A program made the translations under genes and the position numbers. DNA of 64,000 nucleotides from Bacteroidia bacterium (lineage in GTDB: Bacteria > Bacteroidota > Bacteroidia > J057): the NCBI GenBank assembly GCA_030430205.1, contig JAUIGE010000006.1:1-64000 (forward strand), in the 5' to 3' direction. Shown piece after piece: positions 9,258-18,000 of this stretch (position 1 is the stretch's first letter; every line of letters starts with the position of its first letter). The notes under the pieces are model-generated. The model did no database searches. It saw nothing but the letters and a program-made list of their open reading frames with translations, and was not told the DNA's origin.

Positions 9258-9752
9258 TCAGGGAGTTAAATTGCGAATGCGCACTTGTTTGTTTTTGAAA
9301 TCTATCTGAAAACAGTAGGCTTTCATCAGATCGCCACCGATGATACCTACAGGACGAAATATTTCCTTATCGCCAAAAATATGATTCATATCACAGGCAT
9401 AAAACGAAGCCTTTATATCTTTTTGCATACCCAGCCCTAATTCATACAAAAAGGCCTGCTTCAATTCTCCACCCTCACCGCCTATCCCAGCGACATGTAT
9501 GCTCTGAGGCCCGCTGCTATTGACTGTAAAGCCAAATACAGCTGCTTCTCTGCTATTGAGCAAACTCAATTTAGAGCCTGAATCCAGCATAAAGTAAGCC
9601 TTTTTGCCATTCAAAGTACCTTCGATGATAGGCTGCTTGTCAAAATGAACAATGGGCAGGTAATCGTATTCCGATAGCGTTGGCACCACAAAGGCACCCA
9701 TGGCCAGGTATAATGGAATACATAAGAGGAGTAATTTGCTGAACATTTTCAT
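9258..9752 (-). CDS. Retropepsin-like aspartyl protease, secreted (DSG form)
   Basis: 164 residues with an N-terminal signal or anchor (about 1-25). A single pepsin/retropepsin lobe: YFMLDSGSKLSLLN holds the catalytic-type D-S-G triad (DTG in most relatives), followed by the hydrophobic GIIGGDLMKAY segment that packs behind the active site in clan AA enzymes. A protein of one lobe must act as a dimer, as in retroviral proteases. Asp-Ser-Gly is a functional variant in the clan. It is the first gene of a tight operon with the two jelly-roll proteins (6-bp gap). Its promoter carries the 36-bp TTACA-repeat element at 9800-9835, shared with the paralogous protease gene next door. Substrate unknown. 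Confidence 0.8.
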   Translation of the reverse strand: MKMFSKLLLLCIPLYLAMGAFVVPTLSEYDYLPIVHFDKQPIIEGTLNGKKAYFMLDSGSKLSLLNSREAAVFGFTVNSSGPQSIHVAGIGGEGGELKQAFLYELGLGMQKDIKASFYACDMNHIFGDKEIFRPVGIIGGDLMKAYCFQIDFKNKQVRIRNLTP

Positions 9753-9799
9753 TGTTTTGGAAGATATATAACAAAGGTAAGGCGCTTGCCTGCATCAAC

Positions 9800-9835
9800 T
9801 GTCACAAGACTGTAAGGCTTTGTAAAAAGATGTAA
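9800..9835 (-). promoter_or_regulatory. TTACA direct-repeat operator upstream of the DSG protease
   Basis: On the minus strand there are three perfect TTACA half-sites with 5-bp gaps (10-bp period), then after 6 bp a TGACA. It lies 48-83 bp upstream of the protease start. The element at 10380-10415 is the same length, in the same register and at almost the same distance from its gene, with 27 of 36 positions identical. Regularly spaced direct repeats on one face of the helix suit an OmpR/PhoB-type regulator such as the one at 11027-11713. Confidence 0.65.
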
Positions 9836-9850
9836 CAGGCCGTGCTTGTC

Positions 9851-10327
9851 CTATCTGAACAAAACCCGGTTTTTCTCATAATCAATGACAAATCCATAGG
9901 CTTGCATCACATCTGCCCCTATGATACCGACAAGAGGGGTTTTGCCCCGGGTGGTGAAATAGGCATTTGCGCCAGAGAGCCGTATACCGGCAAAACTGGT
10001 AAAGATTTGATGGCCTGCCATATTGAGGTCAACGCCGGTGGCGAGTTGTATGCGTTGGGTTTTGCTCCCGATTCCCTCCACCTGCCGGCTCCGTCCGGGA
10101 AGATCCCGCAACTGTATGCCAAAAGATTTGGCTGCGGCAATATCTATCAGCGTAAGGTCGGAGCCCGTGTCCAGCAAAAAGGTAACCGGCTTGCCATTGA
10201 GCATGACATGAACGACCGGTTTTTGGTCGAGTAACTCAAAGGAAATTTCCGTGGAGGTATTGTCTAAAGTACTGCTTCTCAGGATAAAAAAAGCAAAAAT
10301 CGAGAGGAAGAGGGTAGTGTATCGCAT
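9851..10327 (-). CDS. Retropepsin-like aspartyl protease, secreted (DTG form)
   Basis: 158 residues, with a short hydrophobic N-terminus (1-20) that probably exports it. The active-site segment TFLLDTGSDLTLID has the canonical D-T-G, and VGIIGADVMQAYGFVID is the conserved second hydrophobic-Gly segment. It is a paralogue of the DSG protease at 9258-9752, with both in the same orientation. The 99-bp space between them contains the downstream gene's operator, so each protease gene appears to have its own promoter under the same control. The likely location is the periplasm or outer surface; the substrate is unknown, and the lipoprotein or jelly-roll neighbours are possible partners. Confidence 0.82.
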   Translation of the reverse strand: MRYTTLFLSIFAFFILRSSTLDNTSTEISFELLDQKPVVHVMLNGKPVTFLLDTGSDLTLIDIAAAKSFGIQLRDLPGRSRQVEGIGSKTQRIQLATGVDLNMAGHQIFTSFAGIRLSGANAYFTTRGKTPLVGIIGADVMQAYGFVIDYEKNRVLFR

Positions 10328-10379
10328 GACTATAGGTTAAAAGGTTATGATAGATTGAACGCCATGCGTCATCTACAGA

Positions 10380-10415
10380 TGTCATGCTTTGGTAAAGCTT
10401 TGTAACAAGATGTAA
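10380..10415 (-). promoter_or_regulatory. TTACA direct-repeat operator upstream of the DTG protease
   Basis: Minus-strand half-sites TTACA, TTACA, TTACC at a 10-bp period, then TGACA one base further out, 53-88 bp upstream of the start codon. It matches the element at 9800-9835 position by position, strongest in the two start-distal half-sites and the 5-bp spacers between them. Confidence 0.65.
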
Positions 10416-10423
10416 TGGGGATG

Positions 10424-10474
10424 TTTTGGGTTTCGGGTTTTGGGTTTTGGGTTTTGGGTTTCGGGTTTTGGGTT
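10424..10474. repeat. G-rich heptad tract (TTTTGGG/TTTCGGG)
   Basis: Seven tandem 7-bp units, TTTTGGG or TTTCGGG. A second tract of six units lies at 13341-13382. Runs of three G every 7 bp could form a G-quadruplex on the plus strand. The tract touches the stop codon of the minus-strand lipoprotein gene. Confidence 0.8.
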
Positions 10475-10961
10475 AGCGATTGAAGATCATTAAAAAGGAA
10501 TTGTAATTCGTTGAGACAAAATAATCTTCCTTTTCGGAGCGGATGCGGAGGCCGAGCATAACGGGTTTATCTGGCAGGTCCTTCATGATATCCTCCGTTT
10601 CTACCCATCGAAAACATTCACAATTGGCAGAAAGCTCGGCATTGGAAATGGGAATGCTATCGGTGAGGTTGTAAAGCTGTGCGTAGACTTTGTTGGTGCT
10701 GGAGGAGGTACGGATCATGGTAGCAAAACCGATGCTCTTGGCCTGCGGAAAATCCGCTTTGTTGAAAGCCGCGATTTGGGTCATGCCATCATCACTCATG
10801 TACCAATTGGTATCAGCCGTGCGCAGGGTGCCTGCAAAAGCCACCGTTTCGCTATCTTCCACCTTGCCCGGATTGAGGGCCGGGATCAGAGGCGGATTGC
10901 GTGTTCCACATGCTGAAAAAAGGATTACGGCCAGGAGCAGAAGAGTAGATAAACGGATCAT
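10473..10961 (-). CDS. Lipoprotein of unknown function
   Basis: 162 residues. A type II signal peptide with lipobox LFSAC puts the lipidated Cys at residue 18. The mature protein has a short Pro-rich linker, then a beta-rich domain with conserved-looking WYMSDDGMTQIAAFNK, two adjacent Cys (ANCECF) and a C-terminal SFLMIFNR strand. No family is recognised. It lies 65 bp downstream of the OmpR-type regulator on the same strand and may be cotranscribed with it, and upstream of the two proteases. A role as envelope-stress sensor or as partner of the proteases is possible but is only inferred from position. Confidence 0.7.
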   Translation of the reverse strand: MIRLSTLLLLAVILFSACGTRNPPLIPALNPGKVEDSETVAFAGTLRTADTNWYMSDDGMTQIAAFNKADFPQAKSIGFATMIRTSSSTNKVYAQLYNLTDSIPISNAELSANCECFRWVETEDIMKDLPDKPVMLGLRIRSEKEDYFVSTNYNSFLMIFNR

Positions 10962-11026
10962 AAACTTTGGCTTAACAGATGAATGAGAGATACCAATTTA
11001 ACCAAATTCCTGGAATCTTGTTCATC

Positions 11027-11713
11027 CTAAATCACCATTTTATAGCCGATACCATGTACGGTAAGAATTATTTCCGGCTTTTTGTGGTTTTTTTCCACCT
11101 TCTGGCGCAGACGTGCGATAAAATTATCGACCGTGCGGGTGGTCGGCTCGGCATCATATCCCCAGACATGTTCGAGCAGCTCACTCCTGCTGACGACCTC
11201 GTTGCGCTGCTCCCATAGAAATCTCAGGATTTCAAATTCTTTGTGGGAGAGTTTCTCCTCGCCCTGAGGCGAGTGGGCCCTATACTGGACAAAGTCCAGT
11301 TGGAGCATACCGAGCTGAACGATAGCCTCGGGGCTATCAGGCTGGCTGTGCGCTGTGCGCCGCAGGATGGCTTTGATGCGCGCGAGCAGCTCGCGCAGGC
11401 TGAATGGCTTGGTCATATAGTCATCTGCTCCCAGCTCCAGACCGAGCACTTTGTCGATCTCCTCGCCCTTGGCGGTGAGCAGGATCACAGGCGTCTGCAC
11501 CCCTGCCTTGCGCAGGCCGCGGCATACATCAAAGCCCGACATTTTGGGCAGCATCAGGTCAAGGATGATCAGGTCAAAGGTAGCGGAAAGCCCTTTTCGT
11601 AGTCCTTCCTCTCCATCACTGGCTTCGGCTACTTCATAGCCTTCAAACTCCAGGTTGTCCCGGAGTCCCAGGCGCATGGCGGGTTCGTCTTCGATGATTA
11701 GGATGTGTGGCAT
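11027..11713 (-). CDS. OmpR/PhoB-family response regulator
   Basis: 228 residues. The receiver has E8-D9-E10, phosphoacceptor D52 (LIILDLMLP), T80 (VILLTAKG) and K102 (YMTKPFS). The C-terminal winged helix (about 130-228) is typical: LSHKEFEILRFLW, VVSRSELLEHVWG, RTVDNFIARLRQKVE and a final VHGIGYKMVI hairpin. It is divergent from its kinase with only 71 bp between the two starts, the standard arrangement of a cognate pair. Probable targets are the two protease promoters at 9.8 and 10.4 kb, whose 10-bp-period direct repeats suit this family; that link is inferred. Confidence 0.95.
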   Translation of the reverse strand: MPHILIIEDEPAMRLGLRDNLEFEGYEVAEASDGEEGLRKGLSATFDLIILDLMLPKMSGFDVCRGLRKAGVQTPVILLTAKGEEIDKVLGLELGADDYMTKPFSLRELLARIKAILRRTAHSQPDSPEAIVQLGMLQLDFVQYRAHSPQGEEKLSHKEFEILRFLWEQRNEVVSRSELLEHVWGYDAEPTTRTVDNFIARLRQKVEKNHKKPEIILTVHGIGYKMVI

Positions 11714-11784
11714 GGCAGCAAGTTATTGAAAAAGAGAAAAAAATGCAGATATTAACTGCCCAAGATGAATAAAGTAAGCCTTTT

Positions 11785-13338
11785 ATGACTTCCCGACTTT
11801 CCTACATTGGTGCAATCCTTTTGCTTCTGTTTCTGGCCCCTGCGACGGTGCTTACCCTCCTGGAGCTCACCTCCCTCAAGCAAAACGAGGCCGTGCTCAA
11901 AGAGGTCTATGCCAACCAATTGGAATCTGTGCTTTTTTCTGTCAATACCTACTCTCAGGATGTAGCAGACGGTTGGGCGAGCAGGCTGGATCGCAGCACA
12001 CAATTGCCTCTCAATCAAAAGGATAGCCTTTTTGAGCTATTCCTTTCCGAAACCGTCGCGGCGCGATGGATGTTTGTGATGGATGAAAAAGAGGTGGTAA
12101 TAAAAGGAAATTTTCCCGCAAAAAAAGAGCTTCTCACACAGAAAATACAGGCTTTTCAAAAAAGCAAAACTGACACCCTGGAGCGCCTGAAAGGCTACCT
12201 CGAAAATGGCTTCCGAAAGCTGGAAGCTTTTTCCCCATCTTCCATCGATAGCCTGCCGATGCTTCTCTTCCTGCTTCCCCGTGAAAACAATCCTCCCCTG
12301 CTTTGCGGCCTTTTCATTGACCCTAACAAATACATCCAAAGCGTGCTCGCGCCCAAGATGCAGGAGGCTACCCGCCAAAAAGTAATTGTTTTCATTTATT
12401 TTCAGGAAAAAGACCAGGTTACCTATAGCACAGAGCCTTTTTCTCAAAGCCAGATTTCCCAATATGAGCCGCTTTGGCTGATGCCGAATTATCAATTGGG
12501 AATCTTCCTGAAAGGCCCCAGCCTGGAAGCTTTGGCAGAGCGGCGCTCTTATACCAATCTCTTCCTTATTATTTTCATGAACTTAATAATATTCATTGGC
12601 ATAATATGGGTATTTCGTAACATTAGAAAAGAGGTCCGCCTGGCTCAAAAAAAATCCGATTTTGTCTCCAATGTTTCACATGAAATCAGAACGCCGCTTG
12701 CCCTGATCAGCATGTTTGCAGAGACGCTATCCATGGGGAGAGTCAGGACTGAAGAGAAAAAAAAGGAGTACTACCAGATCATCGGTCAGGAAGCTGCACG
12801 GCTGGCACGTACAGTCAACAAGATTTTGAATTTTTCCAAGATGGAAGCCAACAAAAGGTTGTATGAAAAAGAAAAATTTGATCTGATAGAGTTGGTGGAA
12901 GAAATCCTACAGAGTTATGCCTTTCACCTCCAGCAAAAAGGCTTTAGCTATACATATGAAAAGTCTGATGAAAGCATCATGATAGAGGCTGACAAAGAGG
13001 CCATAGCGGAAGCTTTTATCAACCTGCTCGACAATGCGATCAACTACAGCGAAGCGCAAAAAGAGATCACGATCAGCTGTCAGCAAACAGCTGAAAAGAT
13101 CATCCTCAGCGTCGCTGACAAAGGCATCGGCATAGCCGATGCGGAGCAGCAAGCCATCTTCGATAAGTTTTACCGCGTCTCCAGCGCGACAGTCCACAAC
13201 ACCAAAGGTACAGGCCTGGGCCTCAGCCTGGTACAGCATATCATGCAGGCACATGATGGGGAAGTGCTGCTCAGCAGCAAAGCCGGAAAAGGCAGCACTT
13301 TTCAGTTGGTTTTTGGAAAAAGCTCCCTGGGGGGCTGA
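11785..13338 (+). CDS. Membrane sensor histidine kinase
   Basis: 517 residues. Membrane helix 1 (about 7-27), a periplasmic sensor region (about 28-253) without a recognised fold, membrane helix 2 (about 254-276), then the kinase core. H299 lies in NVSHEIRTPL; the N box is INLLDNAINYS, G1 VADKGIGIAD, the F box FDKFYRVS and G2 GTGLGLSLVQHI. All are intact, so it should be an active kinase and phosphatase for the divergent OmpR-type regulator (71 bp away). The start is the ATG just after the shared promoter gap. The stop is followed 2 bp later by a G-rich heptad tract and a long repeat region. Confidence 0.94.
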   Translation: MTSRLSYIGAILLLLFLAPATVLTLLELTSLKQNEAVLKEVYANQLESVLFSVNTYSQDVADGWASRLDRSTQLPLNQKDSLFELFLSETVAARWMFVMDEKEVVIKGNFPAKKELLTQKIQAFQKSKTDTLERLKGYLENGFRKLEAFSPSSIDSLPMLLFLLPRENNPPLLCGLFIDPNKYIQSVLAPKMQEATRQKVIVFIYFQEKDQVTYSTEPFSQSQISQYEPLWLMPNYQLGIFLKGPSLEALAERRSYTNLFLIIFMNLIIFIGIIWVFRNIRKEVRLAQKKSDFVSNVSHEIRTPLALISMFAETLSMGRVRTEEKKKEYYQIIGQEAARLARTVNKILNFSKMEANKRLYEKEKFDLIELVEEILQSYAFHLQQKGFSYTYEKSDESIMIEADKEAIAEAFINLLDNAINYSEAQKEITISCQQTAEKIILSVADKGIGIADAEQQAIFDKFYRVSSATVHNTKGTGLGLSLVQHIMQAHDGEVLLSSKAGKGSTFQLVFGKSSLGG

Positions 13339-13340
13339 GG

Positions 13341-13382
13341 TTTCGGGTTTTGGGTTTCGGGTTTTGGGTTTTGGGTTTTGGG
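13341..13382. repeat. G-rich heptad tract, second copy
   Basis: Six 7-bp units, each TTTCGGG or TTTTGGG, starting 2 bp after the kinase stop codon. Same unit and orientation on the plus strand as the tract at 10424-10474. Confidence 0.8.
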
Positions 13383-13576
13383 ACCATCTGCGAATCTGCG
13401 AATCCATGTCACTAAGGAATAGCGATAAAATAAATCATCAGTTTGTTTCAAGTAGTTTGTCATTTCGATGGCCTGCCCTGAGGCATCCGAAGGGAGGCTT
13501 TGCGAGGAGAAATCTCCTGAACTCATTTATAAAAGCCTGATTATCAATAACTCAGGATATTTTTCCTCGAAGACTC

Positions 13577-13648
13577 CCTTCGACAAGCTCAGGGCAGGCT
13601 CCTTCGACAAGCTCAGGGCAGGCTCCTTCGACAAGCTCAGGGCAAGCT
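13577..13648. repeat. Three tandem copies of a 24-bp unit
   Basis: Units at 13577-13600, 13601-13624 and 13625-13648, with core ttcgacaagctcagggca; the third has one substitution. A single copy is at 55961-55984, so the tandem expansion happened within the element. Confidence 0.85.
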
Positions 13649-13660
13649 GTCGAAATCATC

Positions 13661-13817
13661 CTACTAGACATTTTGCCTGGTTAACCAAGCTGAAGAGAAG
13701 ATTTAGACAGAATAAACATGATTTTCAGGATTTAAAAGAAAAACTAATGACATCCTGTTAATCCTGAAAATCCTGTAATCCTGTCAAAAAAGGAGGTATG
13801 ACAATTTTGTCTAGTAG
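13661..13817. mobile_element. Putative nested miniature insertion with 10-bp terminal inverted repeats
   Basis: Bounded by CTACTAGACA (13661-13670) and TGTCTAGTAG (13808-13817). The sister element at 55866-56042 lacks this segment. Flanking copies of tgtcgaaat on each side could be a target duplication. Inside are a second inverted repeat (gattttcaggatt / aatcctgaaaatc) and tandem atcctg words. It encodes no protein. Confidence 0.5.
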
Positions 13818-13892
13818 TATATGTCGAAATGACACCTCCTGGCTAAAAAATAAACTGATAGTTTATTTCGTCATCGTTCCATAAGAAAACTT

Positions 13893-13943
13893 TTGGAGCG
13901 GATTACACGCAAGAGCCAACCCTCAGTCCGAAATCCGCTCCAA
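13893..13943. terminator. Hairpin with 12-bp perfect stem
   Basis: Arms ttggagcggatt (13893-13904) and aatccgctccaa (13932-13943), 27-nt loop, followed by ccttttgttttttc. It could end transcripts running rightwards from the kinase, although the loop is long and the T run is interrupted. Confidence 0.4.
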
Positions 13944-14138
13944 CCTTTTGTTTTTTCGCTGCGATAGCAGCTTATAAATATTTTTTACTGCTAAAGGAGG
14001 CAGCCTGCATTTGCTTTTCTATGAAAAGCTGGCGTGGATGTAGCCTGCGCTGAACTCGATTCAGTGGCTCTTGCGCTGGCTTTTGGGTAATCCGCGCCTA
14101 AAATCCCCCAATCTACTAATCTACTAATCCTCCCCCCC

Positions 14139-14795
14139 TCAATTTCCCTTCTTCTCCATCTCCAGGGTCTTGAGCTCTTCCTGGTGATCCAGGTATTCTT
14201 GTGGGATATAAAAACGAATGTGTTCACTATTGGCAAATTTGATTTCCTTGATGTAGCAAATCCACTCTTTACCGACTTTTTCGACGGCGCAGGTGGCGAG
14301 GCGATAGGTCTTTTGGAAGGGCATCAGGCTGTCAACCGAATGTTGGCCTCCGAAAGTACTTTCGAAGAATATCTCCGCAAAAAGGCCTTTGGACGTACGT
14401 CCGAGGTAGCGGATTTTGCTCACGCGAAAGGTGACACTTTTGGGGTCTGTGGTCCTGTACATCTCGTGAAATCCTTGCAAATAAGCCTTTGCAGACATAA
14501 ATTCTGGTCGGGAGATAGAGCGGATTTTCACGGGATGCAGGTCATCTTCGATCAGTACATTTTCATTTAGAAAAATGCGGTCATCGAAGTCCTGAGCATA
14601 GGAATTCTTTTTAATCACGTCCTTGGAACGTGTATAGGGATCAGCGATATAATTCAGGCTTGCTTCGAGAAACATGACCTTGAGGCCTGCTTTTTCAAGG
14701 ATTTGGGCAGAGTCCTGCGGGGAGAGGATGATATTGTTTTGGGCGTAAAGGCTGGAAATCAAGGAAAAGAGGATAATGGAAATATATTTTTTCAT
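14139..14795 (-). CDS. Secreted protein of unknown function
   Basis: 218 residues from the ATG at 14795. An upstream in-frame Met would add 13 residues but would spoil the signal peptide, MKKYISIILFSLISSLYAQ, whose cleavage falls after AQ at about residue 19. The mature part looks like a single mixed alpha/beta domain with a Cys pair near the C-terminus (TCAVEKVGKEWICYIKEIKF) and a charged helical tail (DHQEELKTLEMEKKGN). No family is recognised. It is a single gene on the minus strand, divergent from the first giant protein gene; its promoter must lie in the 274-bp AT-rich gap they share. Periplasmic or surface location. Confidence 0.75.
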   Translation of the reverse strand: MKKYISIILFSLISSLYAQNNIILSPQDSAQILEKAGLKVMFLEASLNYIADPYTRSKDVIKKNSYAQDFDDRIFLNENVLIEDDLHPVKIRSISRPEFMSAKAYLQGFHEMYRTTDPKSVTFRVSKIRYLGRTSKGLFAEIFFESTFGGQHSVDSLMPFQKTYRLATCAVEKVGKEWICYIKEIKFANSEHIRFYIPQEYLDHQEELKTLEMEKKGN

Positions 14796-15069
14796 AGTGG
14801 GTATTTTTGGAATGAATATGGTAAAGTACGTCAAGAGGCATTATTTATTCAAATTCTTTAAGGGAAAATGATTTTTTTCCCAACAGAACTAAGGGAAAAC
14901 AAAATTTATATTTATTTTTATCTAAATTCCCAAAACATAAACTATCATAGTCAACAAATCCACTTTCTCCTTTCCTAAAGGGTAATTTTATTTTCTGGCT
15001 TTTTGTAATCAACAGTATCTCTCACTTTTCTAAAATGGCGAAAGCTATTTTTTATTAAATCCAATCATA
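14796..15069. promoter_or_regulatory. Divergent AT-rich control region upstream of giant gene 1
   Basis: 274 bp between divergent starts, with long A/T runs and several aaggg/cccaa words. The word catagtcaacaa (14946-14957) recurs upstream of giant gene 2 (21795-21806) but not upstream of the other three, so its meaning is uncertain. Confidence 0.4.
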
Positions 15070-18000
15070 ATGCTAAGACTTACACTTTACCTTTCAAAAC
15101 CGCCCTTGCTAAGGCGGGTGCTCATGCTATTTTTGCTCGTGGGCTTTTGCCTTCCGGGCTGGTCGCAGACTTATTCTGACTCCTGGGATGGCACCAAGTC
15201 TGGTGATCATCATGTAACCAATAATGGTTCAGACTATACTGTCACCCTCACCTGGTCCAATATCCTAAGCCCCACAGACGGCTCCTGGGCTACCCCCTGT
15301 GACTGTAATGATGTGGGCCTGCAGCAAGTACAGTATGGTACAGCTGAAAATTCACAAAGGAGTCCTTACTCCAATCCTGTCCTGAGCTTTGGAGGTAATG
15401 GAGGGGGAACCTTGACTTCCTCAACCGCCAATGTAGGACCAAGTTTTAATCAAACCCTCCACCTCTGGATCCGCATCGATGGGCAGGACGATGCCTTTTT
15501 GGATCCTTGTGGGTCTGAATGTGAGAACTATGGATGGTCAGTCAATACTGCCCTTTTTACTATCCGTACAGCTAAGATTAAAAATCCTATCAACCTGGAT
15601 GCCTCAGATAATGAATCAGAGGGATCTTTGCTCAACAGGATCGTCCTGACTTGGGAAAAGGGGACTGACATTCCAGCCGCAAATGTAGGCTACAAGATTT
15701 ATCGGGGCAGCACCCTTATCCATACAACTGCGATAGGAGATGAAAGTTATACCTATACCGATAGCTTAACGACCCCCGGGGGGCTTCCTGCGGCAGGCTC
15801 ATCTTATACCTACAAAGTACAAACCTACACCAATGATTGGGGAGGAGATACCTCTACCGGAGCGACTAATATCGGCTCGACTCTGAGCCTCTCCCTGGAT
15901 GCATCCAATGGCACATTTCCTACTAAAGTAAAGCTAAGCTGGAACAGCGTTTCTACCTCCGCGGATAATATCCGCATAGAGCGCTCCATCCCCTTGGCCC
16001 AGCGCCCTTCAAGTATCACCAGCCGTACAGATACGGTAGAGGAATTAAACATTCTCAACAAACATGCGAAAGCATATACTGATACGGATGTCATCCCAGG
16101 ATATCTCTATAACTATTATATAACTGCCCTCAATGAGGACGGCAATGATATAGTAACCTCCACAGACAAAGGCTGGATGAAACCCAATGGCACCATCAAA
16201 GGGCAGGTAAGTTCCAGAGGCGGAGCAGGGGTACAAAATGTGTTGATAACTGTCGCTTATGATGGAGCGCTTGATGCCAATAAAGCACCCGCCAATAGTG
16301 GGTATAACGGCCCATTTACTGCACTGACAGATGTGGATGGCTACTATGAGATTCGAAATATTTACTATTATGACAGTGCGCGCTTTTCCATCACCCCTTC
16401 TTACCTGAGTCATGGATTTACCCCTCCTAATTCTTTTCGAATTCTTGATTTGAATGGACGAACCCAAACAGGGGTAAACTTTACCGATACCACGGCTATT
16501 ACGGTTTCGGGCTATGCAAAATTTCAGGCCCCCAGTCTCTTTGGAGGCGCATCGGGTGCAGGTTTTGGGGTGGAAAAAGCCACCATTGCCATTAATGGCG
16601 TGGATTATGGAATTCGCACCGACGAGGATGGTTTTTGGTCCTATGCCCTTTCTGATTCAGGAAATTATGGGTTTAAGATTTATTATCTGCACCATCAATT
16701 TTTGGCAGATTCCCTCAATTTTGATATTGGAAATGATAAAAACGACATTGATTTTCTCAATATGCAGGTGGACTCAATTGAGGTTCGCGTTCAGGATGGA
16801 TGTCAAAATCCGTTGAAGACCATCAGCACCCAGGCCGGAGGTACAGTAGAACCTCAGATCAAGGTGGTTCATACGAGAGGGACAGCTTTCTTCGATGGTA
16901 ATTTTTCTGTAAATGCTACCGGCAATGCCACCATCGTGCTCCCTGCAGGCAGCTTCCGGTTATCGGTTGATAATCCTGCAGGCACATCGGTTCCGCACAG
17001 GATTTTTGATGGGGCTCAACGCGCCCAACTGGATACCATTGATTTTGACTTTGACCTGAGTCTGAGAGACTCCATGGTGGTTGTTCTCAGTGATACCATT
17101 TGGACGATTATTCCTCCGGATACCCTCTCCACGACCGACAGCCTTGGCAATCCTATTATATTGCCAGGTAGCAGTAGTTATGTGGTAAATGAGGATACCG
17201 TGACCCAATCTCTCGATTGGCAGGCAGACTTTGTCTATTTTGGCCCCTTTGAAGTGATTGCCTTTTGGGAAGACGCGGGCGCAGAAATATTTAAAGACTG
17301 TAATGCAGGAGGGACTTCTCTTTCAGACTCCATCATCCTCCTGGAATCCAATGTCTCCTATCCCCTTACCCTATGGATCACAGATGCAGCCTCGGGCTGC
17401 GCAGTGGACACGGGTTCCATCAAAATCTGGGATTTTGTGAGTGATAAAGAAAGTAGCCCCGCTACTCTGCCCATTCAAAATGGCTATGCATATTATTTGG
17501 TTGAGGCCGGCATCCCCAATGTATCCTCAGGCGGGAGCAATCCACATCAAAAGTATTTTTATACAAAAACCTCAGCAGGAGCGCGCGCAGATGTTCCCAA
17601 TGACTGGTGGGTGATGGTGACAGGAGCCCAAAGTCTTTCTCCTACTTTTACCTCCAGATCTCCTCAGTTACCTGATATTGTGATCCACGATCCTCCGGGA
17701 GATAATAGCTATTCATGGATAGAGAAAGGATCCAATTATCGGTATTTTTCCAATACTTCCTATGAGATCTCCGGATCGGGCGGATTTTACCTGGATTTAC
17801 TTTTTGGGACCTCTATCAAAACACCGATTTCGGGAACGAATCTAGGCGTAAGATGGCAATTGGATTTTCAGGCAGGCAGGGAAAACTTCACCAATAATGT
17901 CTATGAGAATAATATCACTTTCACAGAAACCTTTTCTACTTCTGCTGATCCCTTATTTACCGGAAATGATGGAGATGTATATGTAGGAAAAGCTACCAAC

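Larger units (their letters stand above)
13455..13880. repeat. Composite palindromic intergenic element, copy A
   Basis: Starts gtttgtcatttcga and ends near the inverted form, then continues through a conserved tail (actgatagtttatttcgtca). It shares both arms, the ctcctga block, the 24-bp unit and the tail with 55866-56042. Copy A carries three units instead of one and an additional nested insertion. The two arms are imperfect inverted repeats, so a transcript would fold into a long hairpin. It looks like a non-autonomous (MITE- or REP-like) element. Confidence 0.7.
13339..14138. other. 800-bp repeat-rich spacer
   Basis: No credible gene. From left to right: a G-rich heptad tract (13341-13382), a composite palindromic element (13455-13880) that contains a triple 24-bp tandem repeat and a nested insertion, a 12-bp perfect hairpin (13893-13943), and about 190 bp with no recognisable structure. 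It separates a plus-strand kinase from a converging minus-strand gene. Confidence 0.75.

Noticed and set aside
10424-10474. Possible CRISPR-like array
   Set aside because: The unit is 7 bp with no spacers; it is a simple tandem tract.
13468-13761. Open frame across the palindromic element
   Set aside because: Its translation is just the triple 24-bp repeat (FDKLRAG units); no start signal or homologue-like features.
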